Counted from the first letter of the stretch, positions 40,785 to 49,817 are shown. The stretch: DNA of 64,000 bases from Ramlibacter ginsenosidimutans (GCF_042678185.1 NZ_JBHUDQ010000007.1); one strand, 5' to 3'. Translations and numbers: made by a program. The notes: generated from the sequence alone by a model not told the origin.

Positions 40785-41162
40785 ATGCAGCATTCGTCCC
40801 GACCCGTCTTCCTCAACCTGCTCCAGATCAGGATGCCGGTCGGGGCGCTCGCATCCATCGGCCATCGCGTGTCGGGCGTTCTTCTCGCTGCCGGAATTCC
40901 AGCTGCCGTTTACCTGCTCGCCATGTCACTGCGCAGCGAAGCAGGCTTCGAGCACGCGCTTGCGCTTGCCGGCTCGCTCCCGGTGAAAGCCGCCGCCGTT
41001 CTGCTGGCGTGGGCACTGGCCCATCATCTGCTCGCCGGAATCCGTCACATGCTGTCCGACATTGGCGTCGGCTCGCCCTTGCTCATCGCGCGCAAGACGG
41101 CGTACCTGGTGAATCTCGGCGCGCTTGCTGTTGCCGTCGTGGCCGCGGGTCTGCTGTGGTGA
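40785..41162 (+). CDS. sdhC: Succinate dehydrogenase cytochrome b556 subunit
   Basis: The 125-residue protein has three membrane segments and the family pattern RPVFLNLLQIRMPVGALASI, GHRVSGVLL (Ser and Arg at the quinone site) and HHLLAGIRHMLSD with the heme His. It anchors the complex and binds heme b and ubiquinone. ATG 40785 is chosen for the family N-terminus. Its TGA overlaps the GTG of sdhD. Confidence 0.88.
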   Translation: MQHSSRPVFLNLLQIRMPVGALASIGHRVSGVLLAAGIPAAVYLLAMSLRSEAGFEHALALAGSLPVKAAAVLLAWALAHHLLAGIRHMLSDIGVGSPLLIARKTAYLVNLGALAVAVVAAGLLW

Positions 41163-41497
41163 AGAATCAATTCCCCCGCCTCCCCGCGTGGTTCGTCCAG
41201 CGTGGCAGCGCCGTGTACATGCTGGCCTTCCTGATCGTCGCCCTCGTTTCGCTGGGTCTTCACCCACGCGTGACCTTCGTGGAGTGGGCCGGGTGGGTTC
41301 ACCGCCCCGCCGTCAGCGCCGCGGCGGCGGTGTTCTTTCTCGCGCTTTGCAGCCACATGTGGGTCGGGCTTCGCGACGTGTTGATCGACTATGCGAGACC
41401 CGCCGCCGTGCGCAACGGCTTGCTCGCCCTGCTTGCGGCCGCACTCGCGGTCCTCGCGGGATGGGTCGTCGTCATCCTGTTCGTTGCAGGCGCCTGA
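41159..41497 (+). CDS. sdhD: Succinate dehydrogenase membrane anchor subunit
   Basis: The 112-residue protein has three membrane segments, with LCSHMWVGLRDVLIDYARP carrying the heme His and the Asp-Tyr pair near the quinone. GTG 41159 overlaps the sdhC stop; a second GTG one codon upstream is possible. In normal operons sdhA follows, but here sdhB starts 21 bases later. Confidence 0.86.
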   Translation: MKNQFPRLPAWFVQRGSAVYMLAFLIVALVSLGLHPRVTFVEWAGWVHRPAVSAAAAVFFLALCSHMWVGLRDVLIDYARPAAVRNGLLALLAAALAVLAGWVVVILFVAGA

Positions 41498-41518
41498 TCG
41501 CCCGTTGCGGATCTTCCG

Positions 41519-42256
41519 ATGAAACTCTCCATCTCGCGCTACAACCCGGATGAGGATTCCAGGCCCCGCCTGCAGGACTACGAAATCGAGCCCGGTCCCG
41601 CCGACCACATGCTGCTCGACGTGATCCTGCGCCTGAAACAGCAGGACCCCACCCTGACACTGCGCAAGTCGTGCCGCGAGGGTGTTTGCGGCTCCGACGC
41701 GATGAACATCAACGGGCGCAACGGGCTGGCCTGCATCACGCGCGTGCGCGACCTGAAGCAGCCGGTCGTCCTGCGGCCGCTGCCCGGATTCCCGATCATT
41801 CGCGACCTTGTCGTCGACATGACGAACTTCTTCCGGCAATACCACTCGGTCAACCCGTGCCTGGAGAACTTCGACCCGCCGCCCGAAAGGGAAAGGCTGC
41901 AGTCGCCGCAGCAGCGCGAAGCGCTCGACGGCGCGTACGAATGCATCCTGTGCGGGTGCTGCAGCAGCCAATGCCCCTCGTATTGGTGGAATCCGGAGAA
42001 ATTCGTCGGGCCCGCCGGGCTGTTGCAGGCCTATCGATTCATCGTCGACAGCCGCGACCAGGCGACGCGCCAGCGCCTGGACGACCTCAACGATACCTAC
42101 CGGCTGTTCCGCTGCCGCACCATCATGAACTGCGCGGAAGTCTGTCCGAAGGGACTGGAGCCGTCGCATGCCATCGAGGAGATCCGGATGATGATCGCAG
42201 GGCTTCCTGTGCCCCGCGGCGGGCTCGATGTGCATTCCCCCAGACCGCCCCGTTAG
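41519..42256 (+). CDS. sdhB: Succinate dehydrogenase iron-sulfur subunit
   Basis: The 245-residue protein has all three clusters: 2Fe-2S in CREGVCGSDAMNINGRNGLA with the E. coli-like Asp ligand, then CILCGCCSSQCPSYWWNP and CRTIMNCAEVCPKGL for 4Fe-4S and 3Fe-4S. It passes electrons from the flavoprotein to quinone. The sequence is intact, but no sdhA flavoprotein gene lies in this cluster or elsewhere in the window, so its flavin partner must be encoded elsewhere or be different. Confidence 0.92.
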   Translation: MKLSISRYNPDEDSRPRLQDYEIEPGPADHMLLDVILRLKQQDPTLTLRKSCREGVCGSDAMNINGRNGLACITRVRDLKQPVVLRPLPGFPIIRDLVVDMTNFFRQYHSVNPCLENFDPPPERERLQSPQQREALDGAYECILCGCCSSQCPSYWWNPEKFVGPAGLLQAYRFIVDSRDQATRQRLDDLNDTYRLFRCRTIMNCAEVCPKGLEPSHAIEEIRMMIAGLPVPRGGLDVHSPRPPR

Positions 42257-42344
42257 CCACGGGGTGACCAGATGATCCACCTGCTCGAACGCGGCCAGCT
42301 CGCGAAGAAGTCCCGTCGTCGCGACGCGCGCTGAAGCTCCGACC

Positions 42345-44093
42345 ATGCGCTCGACCGCCCCGGAAGACCCTCCGAATCCGCGCCCACACGATGCCCTGGC
42401 GTCGCGCCTCGAAGGCGCGGATGACCGCGTCCGCCTCAGCGAGTGGCTGCCGCCGCAGGCCGGCGTGATCCCCAGGATCAGGATCGGCGAGCGCTGGATC
42501 AACGTCCTGTGGCTGTTGCCGCTGGCGTTTGTCTTCCTTGTGTCCGCAGTGGCGGCCGCCCGAGGGCTGCGTGAACTCGAGAGCGTGCGGGAATTTCTGG
42601 CGCGGTACCCGGGCGTCCCGGCAACTGCCGCGGTCGTCACCACCGGATTCCCGGCGTGGCTCAGGTCGCTGCATTTCCTGAACCTGTTCCTCATGGTCTT
42701 CATCGTGCGCGCCGGCATCCAGATCCTGGCGGACCATCCCCGCCTGTACTGGAAACGCGACTGCACTCCCGGAACCGAGTGGTTCCGCTTCCAGAAGGCC
42801 GTGCCGACCGGGCGGATCTGGACGGCCAAGGACGACTCCGTGACCCTGCCGGGGTGGCTGGGTCTTCCGGGCATCCGCCACTCCATCGGGCTCGCGCGGT
42901 GGTGGCACTTCTCGACGACCTTGCTGTGGATGGTCAACGGACTCGTGTTCTATGTGCTCCTGTTCGCTACCGGCCAATGGCAACGGCTGGTGCCGAACAG
43001 TTGGGAGGTGTTTCCCAATGCGGTATCGACGGCCCTGCAATACCTGTCGCTGACGTTTCCGCCCGAGGAAAGCTGGACGCGCTACAACAGCCTGCAGCAG
43101 CTGGCGTATTTCGCCACGGTGTTCATTGCGGCACCGACGTCGATCCTCACCGGCCTGATGCAAAGCCCCGCCATCTCCAACTCGCTCGGGTGGTTCGGGC
43201 GCGCCCTGAACCGGCAACGGGCGCGGTCGATCCACTTCATGGCCCTGTGCTGGTTCCTCCTGTTCATCCTGGCGCATGTCACCCTGGTGTTCGTCACGGG
43301 CGCACGTGCGAACCTGAACATGATGTTTGCCGGAGTTCGCGATGCATCGTGGAGCGGGTCCCTGGTGTTCGCCCCGGCCATGTTGCTGGTCGCCCTGGCC
43401 TGGTGGTGGGCCACGCCGTTCACGCTGGCCCATGCACGCGTGGTGCAGAAAGCCGGGACGTTCATGGCCCGGCCTTTCGGAGCGGTGACCCAGTGGTGGG
43501 ACGCGACCAGCCAGCTCACCGAAAAGGATATCTCGCCCCACTTCTGGCCCAATGGAACGATGCCCGCCTCGCCGGAATTCGAGGCCCTGCTGGCCGGCGG
43601 CTTCGCCGACTACCGGCTGCGGGTCGGCGGCATGGTGCAACAGCCGGCGGAGTTTTCCCTGGCCGACCTGAAGGCGATGCCGCGGCAGGAACAGATCACG
43701 ACGCACTTCTGCATCCAGGGCTGGTCCGGCGTCGCCAAGTGGGGCGGCGTCCCCATGCGCCACATCATCGAGCTCGTGCAGCCCACGGCACAAGCCCGCT
43801 ACGCAGTGTTCTATTCACTCGCGGATGGCGGCAGCGGTGGCCGCTACTACGACGTGCAGAGCACATCGAACATGCAGCACGCGTTGTCGCTCCTGGCGTA
43901 TGAGATGAACGGCGGCCCGCTCACGGTCCTGCACGGCGCGCCCCTGCGCCTTCGCTGCGAGAACGAGCTCGGTTTCAAGATGGTCAAGTGGATCGCGGCC
44001 ATCGAGTTCGTGGCTGATTACGGCGACCTCGGCTCCGGCCAGGGTGGCTACAACGAAGACCACGAGTTCTATGGGTACCGGACCCCGATCTGA
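42345..44093 (+). CDS. Cytochrome b / molybdopterin oxidoreductase fusion
   Basis: The 582-residue protein joins two modules. Residues about 50-370 are a membrane cytochrome b (four to six segments) with candidate heme His in SLHFLNLFLMVF, RWWHFSTTLLW and SIHFMALCWFLLFILAH. Residues about 400-580 are a sulfite-oxidase/YedY-type molybdopterin domain: YRLRVGGMVQQPAEFSLADL, HFCIQGWSGVAKWGGVPM with the Mo-ligand Cys, and GAPLRLRCENELGFKMVKWI. It would link a periplasmic Mo-dependent reduction or oxidation to the quinone pool, like MsrPQ in one chain. It lies 88 bases after sdhB. No signal peptide is visible beyond the membrane domain. Confidence 0.85.
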   Translation: MRSTAPEDPPNPRPHDALASRLEGADDRVRLSEWLPPQAGVIPRIRIGERWINVLWLLPLAFVFLVSAVAAARGLRELESVREFLARYPGVPATAAVVTTGFPAWLRSLHFLNLFLMVFIVRAGIQILADHPRLYWKRDCTPGTEWFRFQKAVPTGRIWTAKDDSVTLPGWLGLPGIRHSIGLARWWHFSTTLLWMVNGLVFYVLLFATGQWQRLVPNSWEVFPNAVSTALQYLSLTFPPEESWTRYNSLQQLAYFATVFIAAPTSILTGLMQSPAISNSLGWFGRALNRQRARSIHFMALCWFLLFILAHVTLVFVTGARANLNMMFAGVRDASWSGSLVFAPAMLLVALAWWWATPFTLAHARVVQKAGTFMARPFGAVTQWWDATSQLTEKDISPHFWPNGTMPASPEFEALLAGGFADYRLRVGGMVQQPAEFSLADLKAMPRQEQITTHFCIQGWSGVAKWGGVPMRHIIELVQPTAQARYAVFYSLADGGSGGRYYDVQSTSNMQHALSLLAYEMNGGPLTVLHGAPLRLRCENELGFKMVKWIAAIEFVADYGDLGSGQGGYNEDHEFYGYRTPI

Positions 44094-44319
44094 GGCAGAG
44101 CTCAGCGGCAGGCTTCCCAAGCTGCGCATCTGCTCGCCGGTGTTGGCGGACGCCGTGAAAATTGTGGAAGCCGGGCCCTTGCGGCGCTGATGAGCCGCAG
44201 CGAGCCGGCCCGCCTCGTGTGATACACTTCAACGCGTTGTCCTCGCCGACGTCGACGGGCTGGCCGAACCAAGCCGGATCCTTGTCGCACATGGCCCATG
44301 GATACACGCGGCGGAAGGC

Positions 44320-44344
44320 GGAGCGATCCTCCTGCCCTCCACCA
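44320..44344 (+). pseudogene. Possible tRNA 3'-end relic
   Basis: GATCCTCCTGCCCTCCACCA (44325-44344) closely resembles the T-arm/acceptor/CCA end of tRNA-Ala at 33478-33497 (GATCCTCCTCCTCTCCACCA). No matching 5' half was found, so it looks like a truncated tRNA tail just before tRNA-Lys. Confidence 0.4.
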
Positions 44345-44364
44345 CAAACCATTTTCGAAGCAGT

Positions 44365-44440
44365 GGGTTCTTAGCTCAGTTGGTAGAGCAGCGGACTCTT
44401 AATCCGTAGGTCGTAGGTTCGAATCCTACAGGACCCACCA
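44365..44440 (+). tRNA. tRNA-Lys (anticodon CTT)
   Basis: A 76-base cloverleaf with encoded CCA. Acceptor stem GGGTTCT pairs with AGGACCC (one G-U), D stem GCTC/GAGC, anticodon loop CTCTTAA gives CTT at 44398-44400, T loop TTCGAAT. The integrase gene begins 83 bases after its 3' end, so this tRNA is the likely attachment target of the island. Confidence 0.95.
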
Positions 44441-44523
44441 CTTACCTCGATAGGACGGGCCTTTCGGGGCTCCACGTTCAGTCCGCCGGTCACGGCGGGT
44501 TCTCTGATACCTGGAGTACTCAA

Positions 44524-45555
44524 ATGGCAACGTTCAAACAGTCCAGCGGTGACTGTGCAATGTCTGACAGCATGGCACGAGACCGCGATCTACGGATGCC
44601 CCCGGTCGGCGGGAACGCGTCCCAGTTCCCCTTGCGCGACGGCGCGCTGACGGTTCGTGAACTGGTACATCTCTATCTTTCGAGCTATTCCGGCCGCGAC
44701 AGCAGTCGCATGCAACGGCTTGAATGGTGGGTCGACCGCATCGGAGGGCTCTCGCTCTCTGACTTATCGGATGATCATGTCCATTCCGCTCTGGACGGAC
44801 TCGCTAAGCAGCCGGCTCGGTACTACATGGGCAAGGACGCAGACGGTCGCTCGATTTTCAAGTCGAAGGGGCGCCCCCTCTCACCGGCAAGCGTGAATCG
44901 CTACGCCGCGGCACTGGCGGCCGTTGTTACTTGGGCTATTAAGCGTCGAATCACTCCGAAGGGGTACGCGCATCCCTGCAAAACGGTGGACCGACCGCGA
45001 GAGCACAACGAGAAGACTCGATTTCTGACGGAAGAAGAGCGGCATCGGCTGCTGCAGGCTTGCAGGGAGTCGAGGTGGCCGAAGCTATATCTCCTTGTAT
45101 TGCTAGCGTTGACCACAGGCGCTCGCAAGAGCGAAATTCTTCGCCTCCGCTGGCAAGACATGAACCTGGAACTCCAAGTTGCTTACTGCGCGCGCACGAA
45201 AAACGGGGATCCGCGCGGCTTACCCTTGTTGCCTGGAGTCATACAAGAGCTGAATGCTCATCGCGCGAACGCCAAACCTTCAGACCTCGTATTTCCATCA
45301 CGGAAGAGCCCCGGAAAGCCGTACTCGTACGAGGGTCGCTGGCGCGCCGCACTCCGCACTGCACGCATTCGCGAGTTCCGGTTCCATGATTTACGCCACA
45401 CCTGCGCATCTATGCTGGCGCAGAACGGCGCCACGCTCTTAGAAATCGCGGACGTGTTGGGCCACAGGCAGCTGCAGGTTACTAAGCGATACAGTCACCT
45501 GACTACTCAGCACAAAAGTGCTCTGCTCCATCGCGTTCTTGGTGACATCGCATGA
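44524..45555 (+). CDS. Tyrosine-type site-specific integrase
   Basis: The 343-residue recombinase has an N-terminal SAM-like core-binding domain (LTVRELVHLYLSSYSGR) and a C-terminal catalytic domain with ALTTGARKSEILRLRW (first Arg), the beta-turn Lys in CARTKNGDPR, HDLRHTCASM (His-x-x-Arg) and LGHRQLQVTKRYSHL (His and nucleophile Tyr). All catalytic residues are present, so it may be active. GGAG precedes ATG 44524. It lies just downstream of tRNA-Lys, the classical island layout. Confidence 0.93.
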   Translation: MATFKQSSGDCAMSDSMARDRDLRMPPVGGNASQFPLRDGALTVRELVHLYLSSYSGRDSSRMQRLEWWVDRIGGLSLSDLSDDHVHSALDGLAKQPARYYMGKDADGRSIFKSKGRPLSPASVNRYAAALAAVVTWAIKRRITPKGYAHPCKTVDRPREHNEKTRFLTEEERHRLLQACRESRWPKLYLLVLLALTTGARKSEILRLRWQDMNLELQVAYCARTKNGDPRGLPLLPGVIQELNAHRANAKPSDLVFPSRKSPGKPYSYEGRWRAALRTARIREFRFHDLRHTCASMLAQNGATLLEIADVLGHRQLQVTKRYSHLTTQHKSALLHRVLGDIA

Positions 45556-45567
45556 TGGGAGGCTTCG

Positions 45568-46266
45568 ATGCAGGTTCTGACTGGGCCAATTGACCTCAGC
45601 CGTTTCGTCCCCTTCGGTAGGGCGCCGATCCTGCCGGCCGAAGTACCCGAAGATGACAGGCACCGCGCGGACAACTGGCTGCAGGTGCCTTCCCTCCACA
45701 GGCGCCCTGCCCCACCCTATACCGGACTCCGGGGCTACATCGGCCCCCAAGCCGCTGAAGATGCCCAGGAAGAGGCGATCCTGTCTGCGGTGCGCGAGTT
45801 GCTCAAACAGGCTCGCGGCTACGTGCGGACCATCGGCCGGTGCCGGAAATCCTGCGAAGACACCGGCATCGATTGGGACGCGCTCACTTCTGATGCTCAA
45901 AATCTGTACGTAGAAATTGTTGAGACGCTGGAGGCCGCCGCCGAGGTCCCGAGGCGCGCCGGAGAACGAGTTATGCACTTCGGCCCTGGGTCGGCGCGAG
46001 CGAATTTTCTCGCACGCGCGTTCACTCTTTGCCTAGAGTTGCGTCAGCTTCGGCAGTCGGCAGTGGGGCGGAAGCCCCGACCTCCTACGGAAGCAGCAAA
46101 GCAGGCGACGCCTGAGGCGGTCGTGAGATTCATACATGAGGATCTCGGGTACGGCCGGAAGGGGGGCCCGAAGTACGAAGTCGCAGTGCGGCAGGCTGCG
46201 GAGCATTTCGGATACAGCCCGCGGCACATCGCACGCAAGTTCGCACAGGGCATCCCGAAAAAGTGA
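45568..46266 (+). CDS. Island hypothetical protein
   Basis: The 232-residue soluble protein begins 12 bases after the integrase stop with GGGAGGCTTCG before ATG 45568, so it is co-transcribed with it. No domain is recognised. The last 60 residues (AVRFIHEDLGYG..YEVAVRQAAEHFGYSPRHIARKF style) look like a helix-turn-helix, suggesting a DNA-binding or excision role. Codon use is less GC-rich than the host genes. Confidence 0.65.
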   Translation: MQVLTGPIDLSRFVPFGRAPILPAEVPEDDRHRADNWLQVPSLHRRPAPPYTGLRGYIGPQAAEDAQEEAILSAVRELLKQARGYVRTIGRCRKSCEDTGIDWDALTSDAQNLYVEIVETLEAAAEVPRRAGERVMHFGPGSARANFLARAFTLCLELRQLRQSAVGRKPRPPTEAAKQATPEAVVRFIHEDLGYGRKGGPKYEVAVRQAAEHFGYSPRHIARKFAQGIPKK

Positions 46267-46269
46267 TGT

Positions 46270-46285
46270 CATAGCCGTGGCTATG
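46270..46285. promoter_or_regulatory. Inverted repeat with extra half-site
   Basis: CATAGCC-GT-GGCTATG (46270-46285... read from 46270) is followed by another GGCTATG at about 46302. Three half-sites overlapping the start of the 46288 gene could bind an island regulator or excisionase. Confidence 0.3.
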
Positions 46286-46287
46286 TC

Positions 46288-46641
46288 ATGGCAGAACTGG
46301 GCTATGTCTTTGACCAACACACCCGCACTCTGAGATTCTCGAGACGCCGCAATTTGTTGCGGTGGGGCACTGTCAGGCCCGTCTTTTCGAGGATTTGTGA
46401 GATGCAGGCCCTGTTGCCGCTCGCCCAATACAGGGAAAGTCGCCAGCACCTTTTCCCATCAGACACGTCACTGGACTGGTTCCTGCGAAGGCATCGAGCA
46501 AATCTCGTTCATGCAGGAGCATTGCTCATGGTCGGAGGCCGTTGGCTTGCGTCACCGGGCCACTTCGACTCGTATGTTCTCGAGATCGCACGCGCAAGCG
46601 CATTGCTGCGAGCAGATGCGTCGCATCACGCGGGGGAGTGA
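46288..46641 (+). CDS. Small island protein, possible DNA-binding
   Basis: The 117-residue protein has FPSDTSLDWFLRRHRANLVHAG and ALLMVGGRWLASPGHFDSYV, a layout seen in small integrative-element proteins near integrases where a winged-helix-like fold is suspected. It may be an excisionase or a regulator; no motif proves it. It follows the 45568 gene with 21 bases between them. Confidence 0.55.
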   Translation: MAELGYVFDQHTRTLRFSRRRNLLRWGTVRPVFSRICEMQALLPLAQYRESRQHLFPSDTSLDWFLRRHRANLVHAGALLMVGGRWLASPGHFDSYVLEIARASALLRADASHHAGE

Positions 46642-46728
46642 CTAGGGTGGTGACCCGTTCAACGGTGAGAGGCCACGTTCACGCCAGAGGGCCACGCCTG
46701 GATCGGATCGCACGCGCAAAAGAATGAG

Positions 46729-47580
46729 ATGAGCATCAAGATCTCTTCCCAATGCTGGCCAATCCGAACTGTGTCTGCGGTCGCAAAGGCTGTTCTGATG
46801 TCGATGGCTGATCAAGCTGACGATGCGGGCAGTTGCTGGCCCGCGATAAAGAAGACAGCCGAGCGTACTTGCCTTTCGACAAGGTCGGTCATTCGCGGCA
46901 TCAAAGAACTCGAGGCAGCCAATCTACTGAGGGCCGATCGATCAAATGGTCGGCACTCGACTTACATCGTCCAGCCTAACGGTTGTCTACAACCGGTGCC
47001 ATCGGGACACGAGTGCCAAAGCGGCACCTGTGACGCGCAAACTCAATGTCATGCCCCTGAGTCATCCGCCTACTGCCCTACGGTCACTGGAGCGCTGACA
47101 CCGCGGCACACTAACCATAAGCAACGATCAGGAACCATCAAGGAAACGTCCGCAGTCGACGGTGCCCTCAAAGGCCTTCCGCCACAGCTGCTGCACGACT
47201 TTCAACAACTTCGAATCAAGCAAAGGCTACCCATCACAACGACCGTCCTGGAGGGATTCAGGCGAAGCGCTGATCAGGCCGGCATACAGCTGGAAGACGT
47301 TATTCGACTGATCACCGAGAACTCTTGGCGTACGTTTAGCGCTAATTGGCTTAATCGACCTGCAGCACCGCCAGGATCAGAACGTACGCACTGGTCGGAC
47401 AGGCAGTCGGGAGTTGAGCGTCGAGCACAGGAGCTTGGCTTTGATCTGTGGGACCCGGTGCAGGAAGACTGGCCGAAGTACAAAGCTCGGGTAGTGAATG
47501 CAGATCGTGACCAACGGACGTCCTCTTCCGCTACTGTCCCTCAACTAACGGTCGTTCCACAGCCAAGGAAGGCAGCATGA
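46729..47580 (+). CDS. Helix-turn-helix replication-initiator-like protein
   Basis: The 283-residue protein starts with a domain common in phage and island replication proteins (MSMADQADDAGSCWPAIKKT, TCLSTRSVIRGIKELEAANLL): the HTH_36 winged helix that replaces DnaA-type binding at origins. The C-terminal half (LITENSWRTFSANWLNRP) resembles the DnaC/DnaB-loader-interacting tail of phage O-like proteins. It may initiate extrachromosomal replication of the excised island. No helicase loader gene follows. Weak ribosome binding site. Confidence 0.65.
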   Translation: MSIKISSQCWPIRTVSAVAKAVLMSMADQADDAGSCWPAIKKTAERTCLSTRSVIRGIKELEAANLLRADRSNGRHSTYIVQPNGCLQPVPSGHECQSGTCDAQTQCHAPESSAYCPTVTGALTPRHTNHKQRSGTIKETSAVDGALKGLPPQLLHDFQQLRIKQRLPITTTVLEGFRRSADQAGIQLEDVIRLITENSWRTFSANWLNRPAAPPGSERTHWSDRQSGVERRAQELGFDLWDPVQEDWPKYKARVVNADRDQRTSSSATVPQLTVVPQPRKAA

Positions 47581-48480
47581 CGGTGGGATGCCGCCCAGAG
47601 CGCAGCAAGTGCGCCATCCTGCGACTTCACTCATCGGCGCGGCGAGGTCCTTAAGGGACTTGCGTGCGCTACCTCCGGCACGCGCACTCTCCGACGCGCT
47701 CTCGCGCTCCAACGGCACGCGCAGGAGACGGTAGTCTTCTAACTTCAGGGGGCATGCCTCCAATCTGCAGCCACCTGCTACACGCGGCCGCAGACGAGGA
47801 AACCGGGGGCGTTCGCGCTGGGAAAGCGATGCGCTTATGGTGGCGCAGCATGCCACCAAACCGATCGTCTTCATCGGCCGGCTTTACAAACCTGAGAACT
47901 ACGTGTGCGCGCGCGAGGATGTAGTGTAGTTCATACAAAACGGGGAGTCGAACCAAATCCGGGCTGCACTTCTGAATGGTCATGGGAGTTTGCGAACCGG
48001 GGCTGTTGGGGGGGATGGGAGCGAGTTCATCGCTCCTACAGCCCGAGGAGACTGCAACTGGTGCCCGCGCTCCGAGGCGCCCCACAAGCTGCCCTACAAA
48101 TTGCCCTTGCGCGTGGATCTCGTGGTTTGTTGACATGGGCAGGAGGTTTGCGGTTGGTGTGGAGGAGTCTTGTCGGTCATAAGGCTCCCGTGTCTCTACG
48201 CCAGCCCAGCGCGCGGACGAAGGCTCGAACTGCAGGGCGAGGTGTCCGTGGCCCGACGCACTCCCGCCGGGGACGGCTTTCAACGCCCAAAGAGCCGATC
48301 CCGACTGATCCGACGACCTGCTGGCATCACTGGCCACAATGCGAACGGACGCATGAACACTCCGGCGGGTGCTGCATAAGCCTCTATCCGGGACGGGGCC
48401 ATGGGCGCCTAGTCCTGCTCCTATTAGCAAACCGGCCCCGCAGAGCGCCCCACCGCAACGTCACGGATGGGAGTGGCTGG
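47581..48480. other. Gene-poor island stretch
   Basis: 900 bases with long overlapping frames on both strands but none with a credible start site or natural composition. The longest (minus strand, 47669-48430) is low quality. It may be decayed coding DNA or contain an origin for the initiator-like gene next to it; no iterons were recognised. Confidence 0.4.
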
Positions 48481-48723
48481 TTAGGTGTCGAGATCCCCGT
48501 CGAAATCGAGGAGTGCGTACGCGGGAACACCTAGAGTGGCGGCGAGCCTACAGATATTGATCAACGCGATATTGCGCTGGCCGCGCTCAACCCCGCCGAG
48601 ATAGCTACGCGCAACGCCGCTCCCCAACGAGAGCTTTTCCTGCGACCAACCGATGCTCTTGCGCAGTTCGGCCAACCTCCGGCCGAACCGCACTTTCACA
48701 TCGTCTTCCGCAGGGGACCCCAT
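48481..48723 (-). CDS. XRE-family helix-turn-helix regulator
   Basis: The 80-residue protein is a single Cro/CI-type domain: FGRRLAELRKSIGWSQEKLS, SGVARSYLGGVERGQRNI and LAATLGVPAYALLDFDGD. This size and form is typical of phage/island repressors and of restriction-modification controller proteins. Start ATG 48723 has no clear Shine-Dalgarno, so it may be leaderless. Divergent from the secreted protein gene at 48843. Confidence 0.85.
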   Translation of the reverse strand: MGSPAEDDVKVRFGRRLAELRKSIGWSQEKLSLGSGVARSYLGGVERGQRNIALINICRLAATLGVPAYALLDFDGDLDT

Positions 48724-48842
48724 GGCTGGGCATCCTAAAAATCAGAGCACTATCGGTCCACGCTCTATGAGTGACAAACTCGTGCGCGATTGGTATTCTT
48801 CTAAGCGCGCCGGATCCGAATCGAAGGCGCCGGGGGATAAAC

Positions 48843-49445
48843 GTGAAGCGCTCGGTGCGTATCGTCATCGCCGCCGCCATTGCTACCGCTGGAACGGCGA
48901 ACTCAATGTGTTTGAATCCATTCGGCTGCGAGCCGACCACCCGAGCCGAGTGCATTCGCGCAGCATCATCGGCCCGCACGGAATCCGCAGCACGCGCCCA
49001 GCTAGCAGCTTGCGATCAGCGCTTCGGTCCCGTCGATTTGGAGCAATGCGAAAGAACCGCTCGCAGCTGGAGTCAGCATCTTCGAATGTCGGGAGGCGTC
49101 GAGGCCACATACCCAGGCCGGTACACCGCAGAATCATGTCGAGCGCAGTACCCCCGGACCTTTGCCGCGTCCAGTTGGGTGACGCGCGCGTACTGCATCG
49201 CCCACGCGCCGCGGCTCAGGGATGCTCGAATCGAAGTAGACCCAGTTTCCGGCGAGTCGGCGGCGATGCGCAAGGCGCGCCAAGACTCAGACCTAACCGA
49301 TTTAAGTCCGTGGGGCGTCGCGCAAGTTCTTCACCAGGTCTACTATTCGGACCTACCATTGCGCCAAGTGGCTGAGGCGCTCTGGATCGACTCACCACCG
49401 GATCCGCTCTCGGTGCTGAAAGTTTGTGAGGCTCTCACCAAATAG
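48843..49445 (+). CDS. Secreted Cys-rich island protein
   Basis: The 200-residue protein (GTG 48843, GGGGGATAAAC upstream) has a short signal (VRIVIAAAIATAGTANS) and many Cys (CLNPFGCEPTTRAEC, LAACDQRF, DLEQCERTA, ESCRAQY), suggesting a disulfide-bonded periplasmic domain. No family is recognised. The C-terminus (VAQVLHQVYYSDLPLRQVAEAL) appears amphipathic. Probably accessory cargo. Confidence 0.6.
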   Translation: MKRSVRIVIAAAIATAGTANSMCLNPFGCEPTTRAECIRAASSARTESAARAQLAACDQRFGPVDLEQCERTARSWSQHLRMSGGVEATYPGRYTAESCRAQYPRTFAASSWVTRAYCIAHAPRLRDARIEVDPVSGESAAMRKARQDSDLTDLSPWGVAQVLHQVYYSDLPLRQVAEALWIDSPPDPLSVLKVCEALTK

Positions 49446-49502
49446 CGTCTGCACTCCGCAGAAGCAACCGTCAGATCAGAAATTGTTGGCCGAGCGGCTA
49501 GG

Positions 49503-49817
49503 ATGTTCTTGAAGCGGAAGGCTGGCCACCATGTAGCGTCGGAGCGAGAGCTTCGCATCGCGCAGATGCAAGACATGCCCAATGTGGAGCCAACGATGAC
49601 ACTGGAAGAGATGCAGCAGGCTACGCTGGACTTTTGGAGGACGAACTTCCCCCGCAGCATGCGTGCCATGAGCAGGGAACAGATGCTCACGCAATCCAGG
49701 GCCTGCGCGCGCCTGACGCGGGCGGAGATGGACAGCCTCAAGGCAGTGGGCCTGGACGAAGCGACGCGTGGACGGAAGCCCGAAACCTCTACTGTCTGGC
49801 ACCGCCGCCGACCCTGA
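49503..49817 (+). CDS. Small hypothetical protein
   Basis: The 104-residue protein is Met-, Arg- and Glu-rich, with helical segments (TLEEMQQATLDFWRTNF, LTQSRACARLTRAEMDSL), soluble and without a recognised domain. It has only a weak ribosome binding site. Downstream DNA reads as decayed coding sequence, so the gene could be a truncated remnant. Confidence 0.45.
   Translation: MFLKRKAGHHVASERELRIAQMQDMPNVEPTMTLEEMQQATLDFWRTNFPRSMRAMSREQMLTQSRACARLTRAEMDSLKAVGLDEATRGRKPETSTVWHRRRP

Noticed and set aside
47669..48430. 253-codon minus-strand frame in the island
   Set aside because: No ribosome binding site, unnatural Ser/Arg/Pro composition, and overlapping frames of equal length on the other strand.
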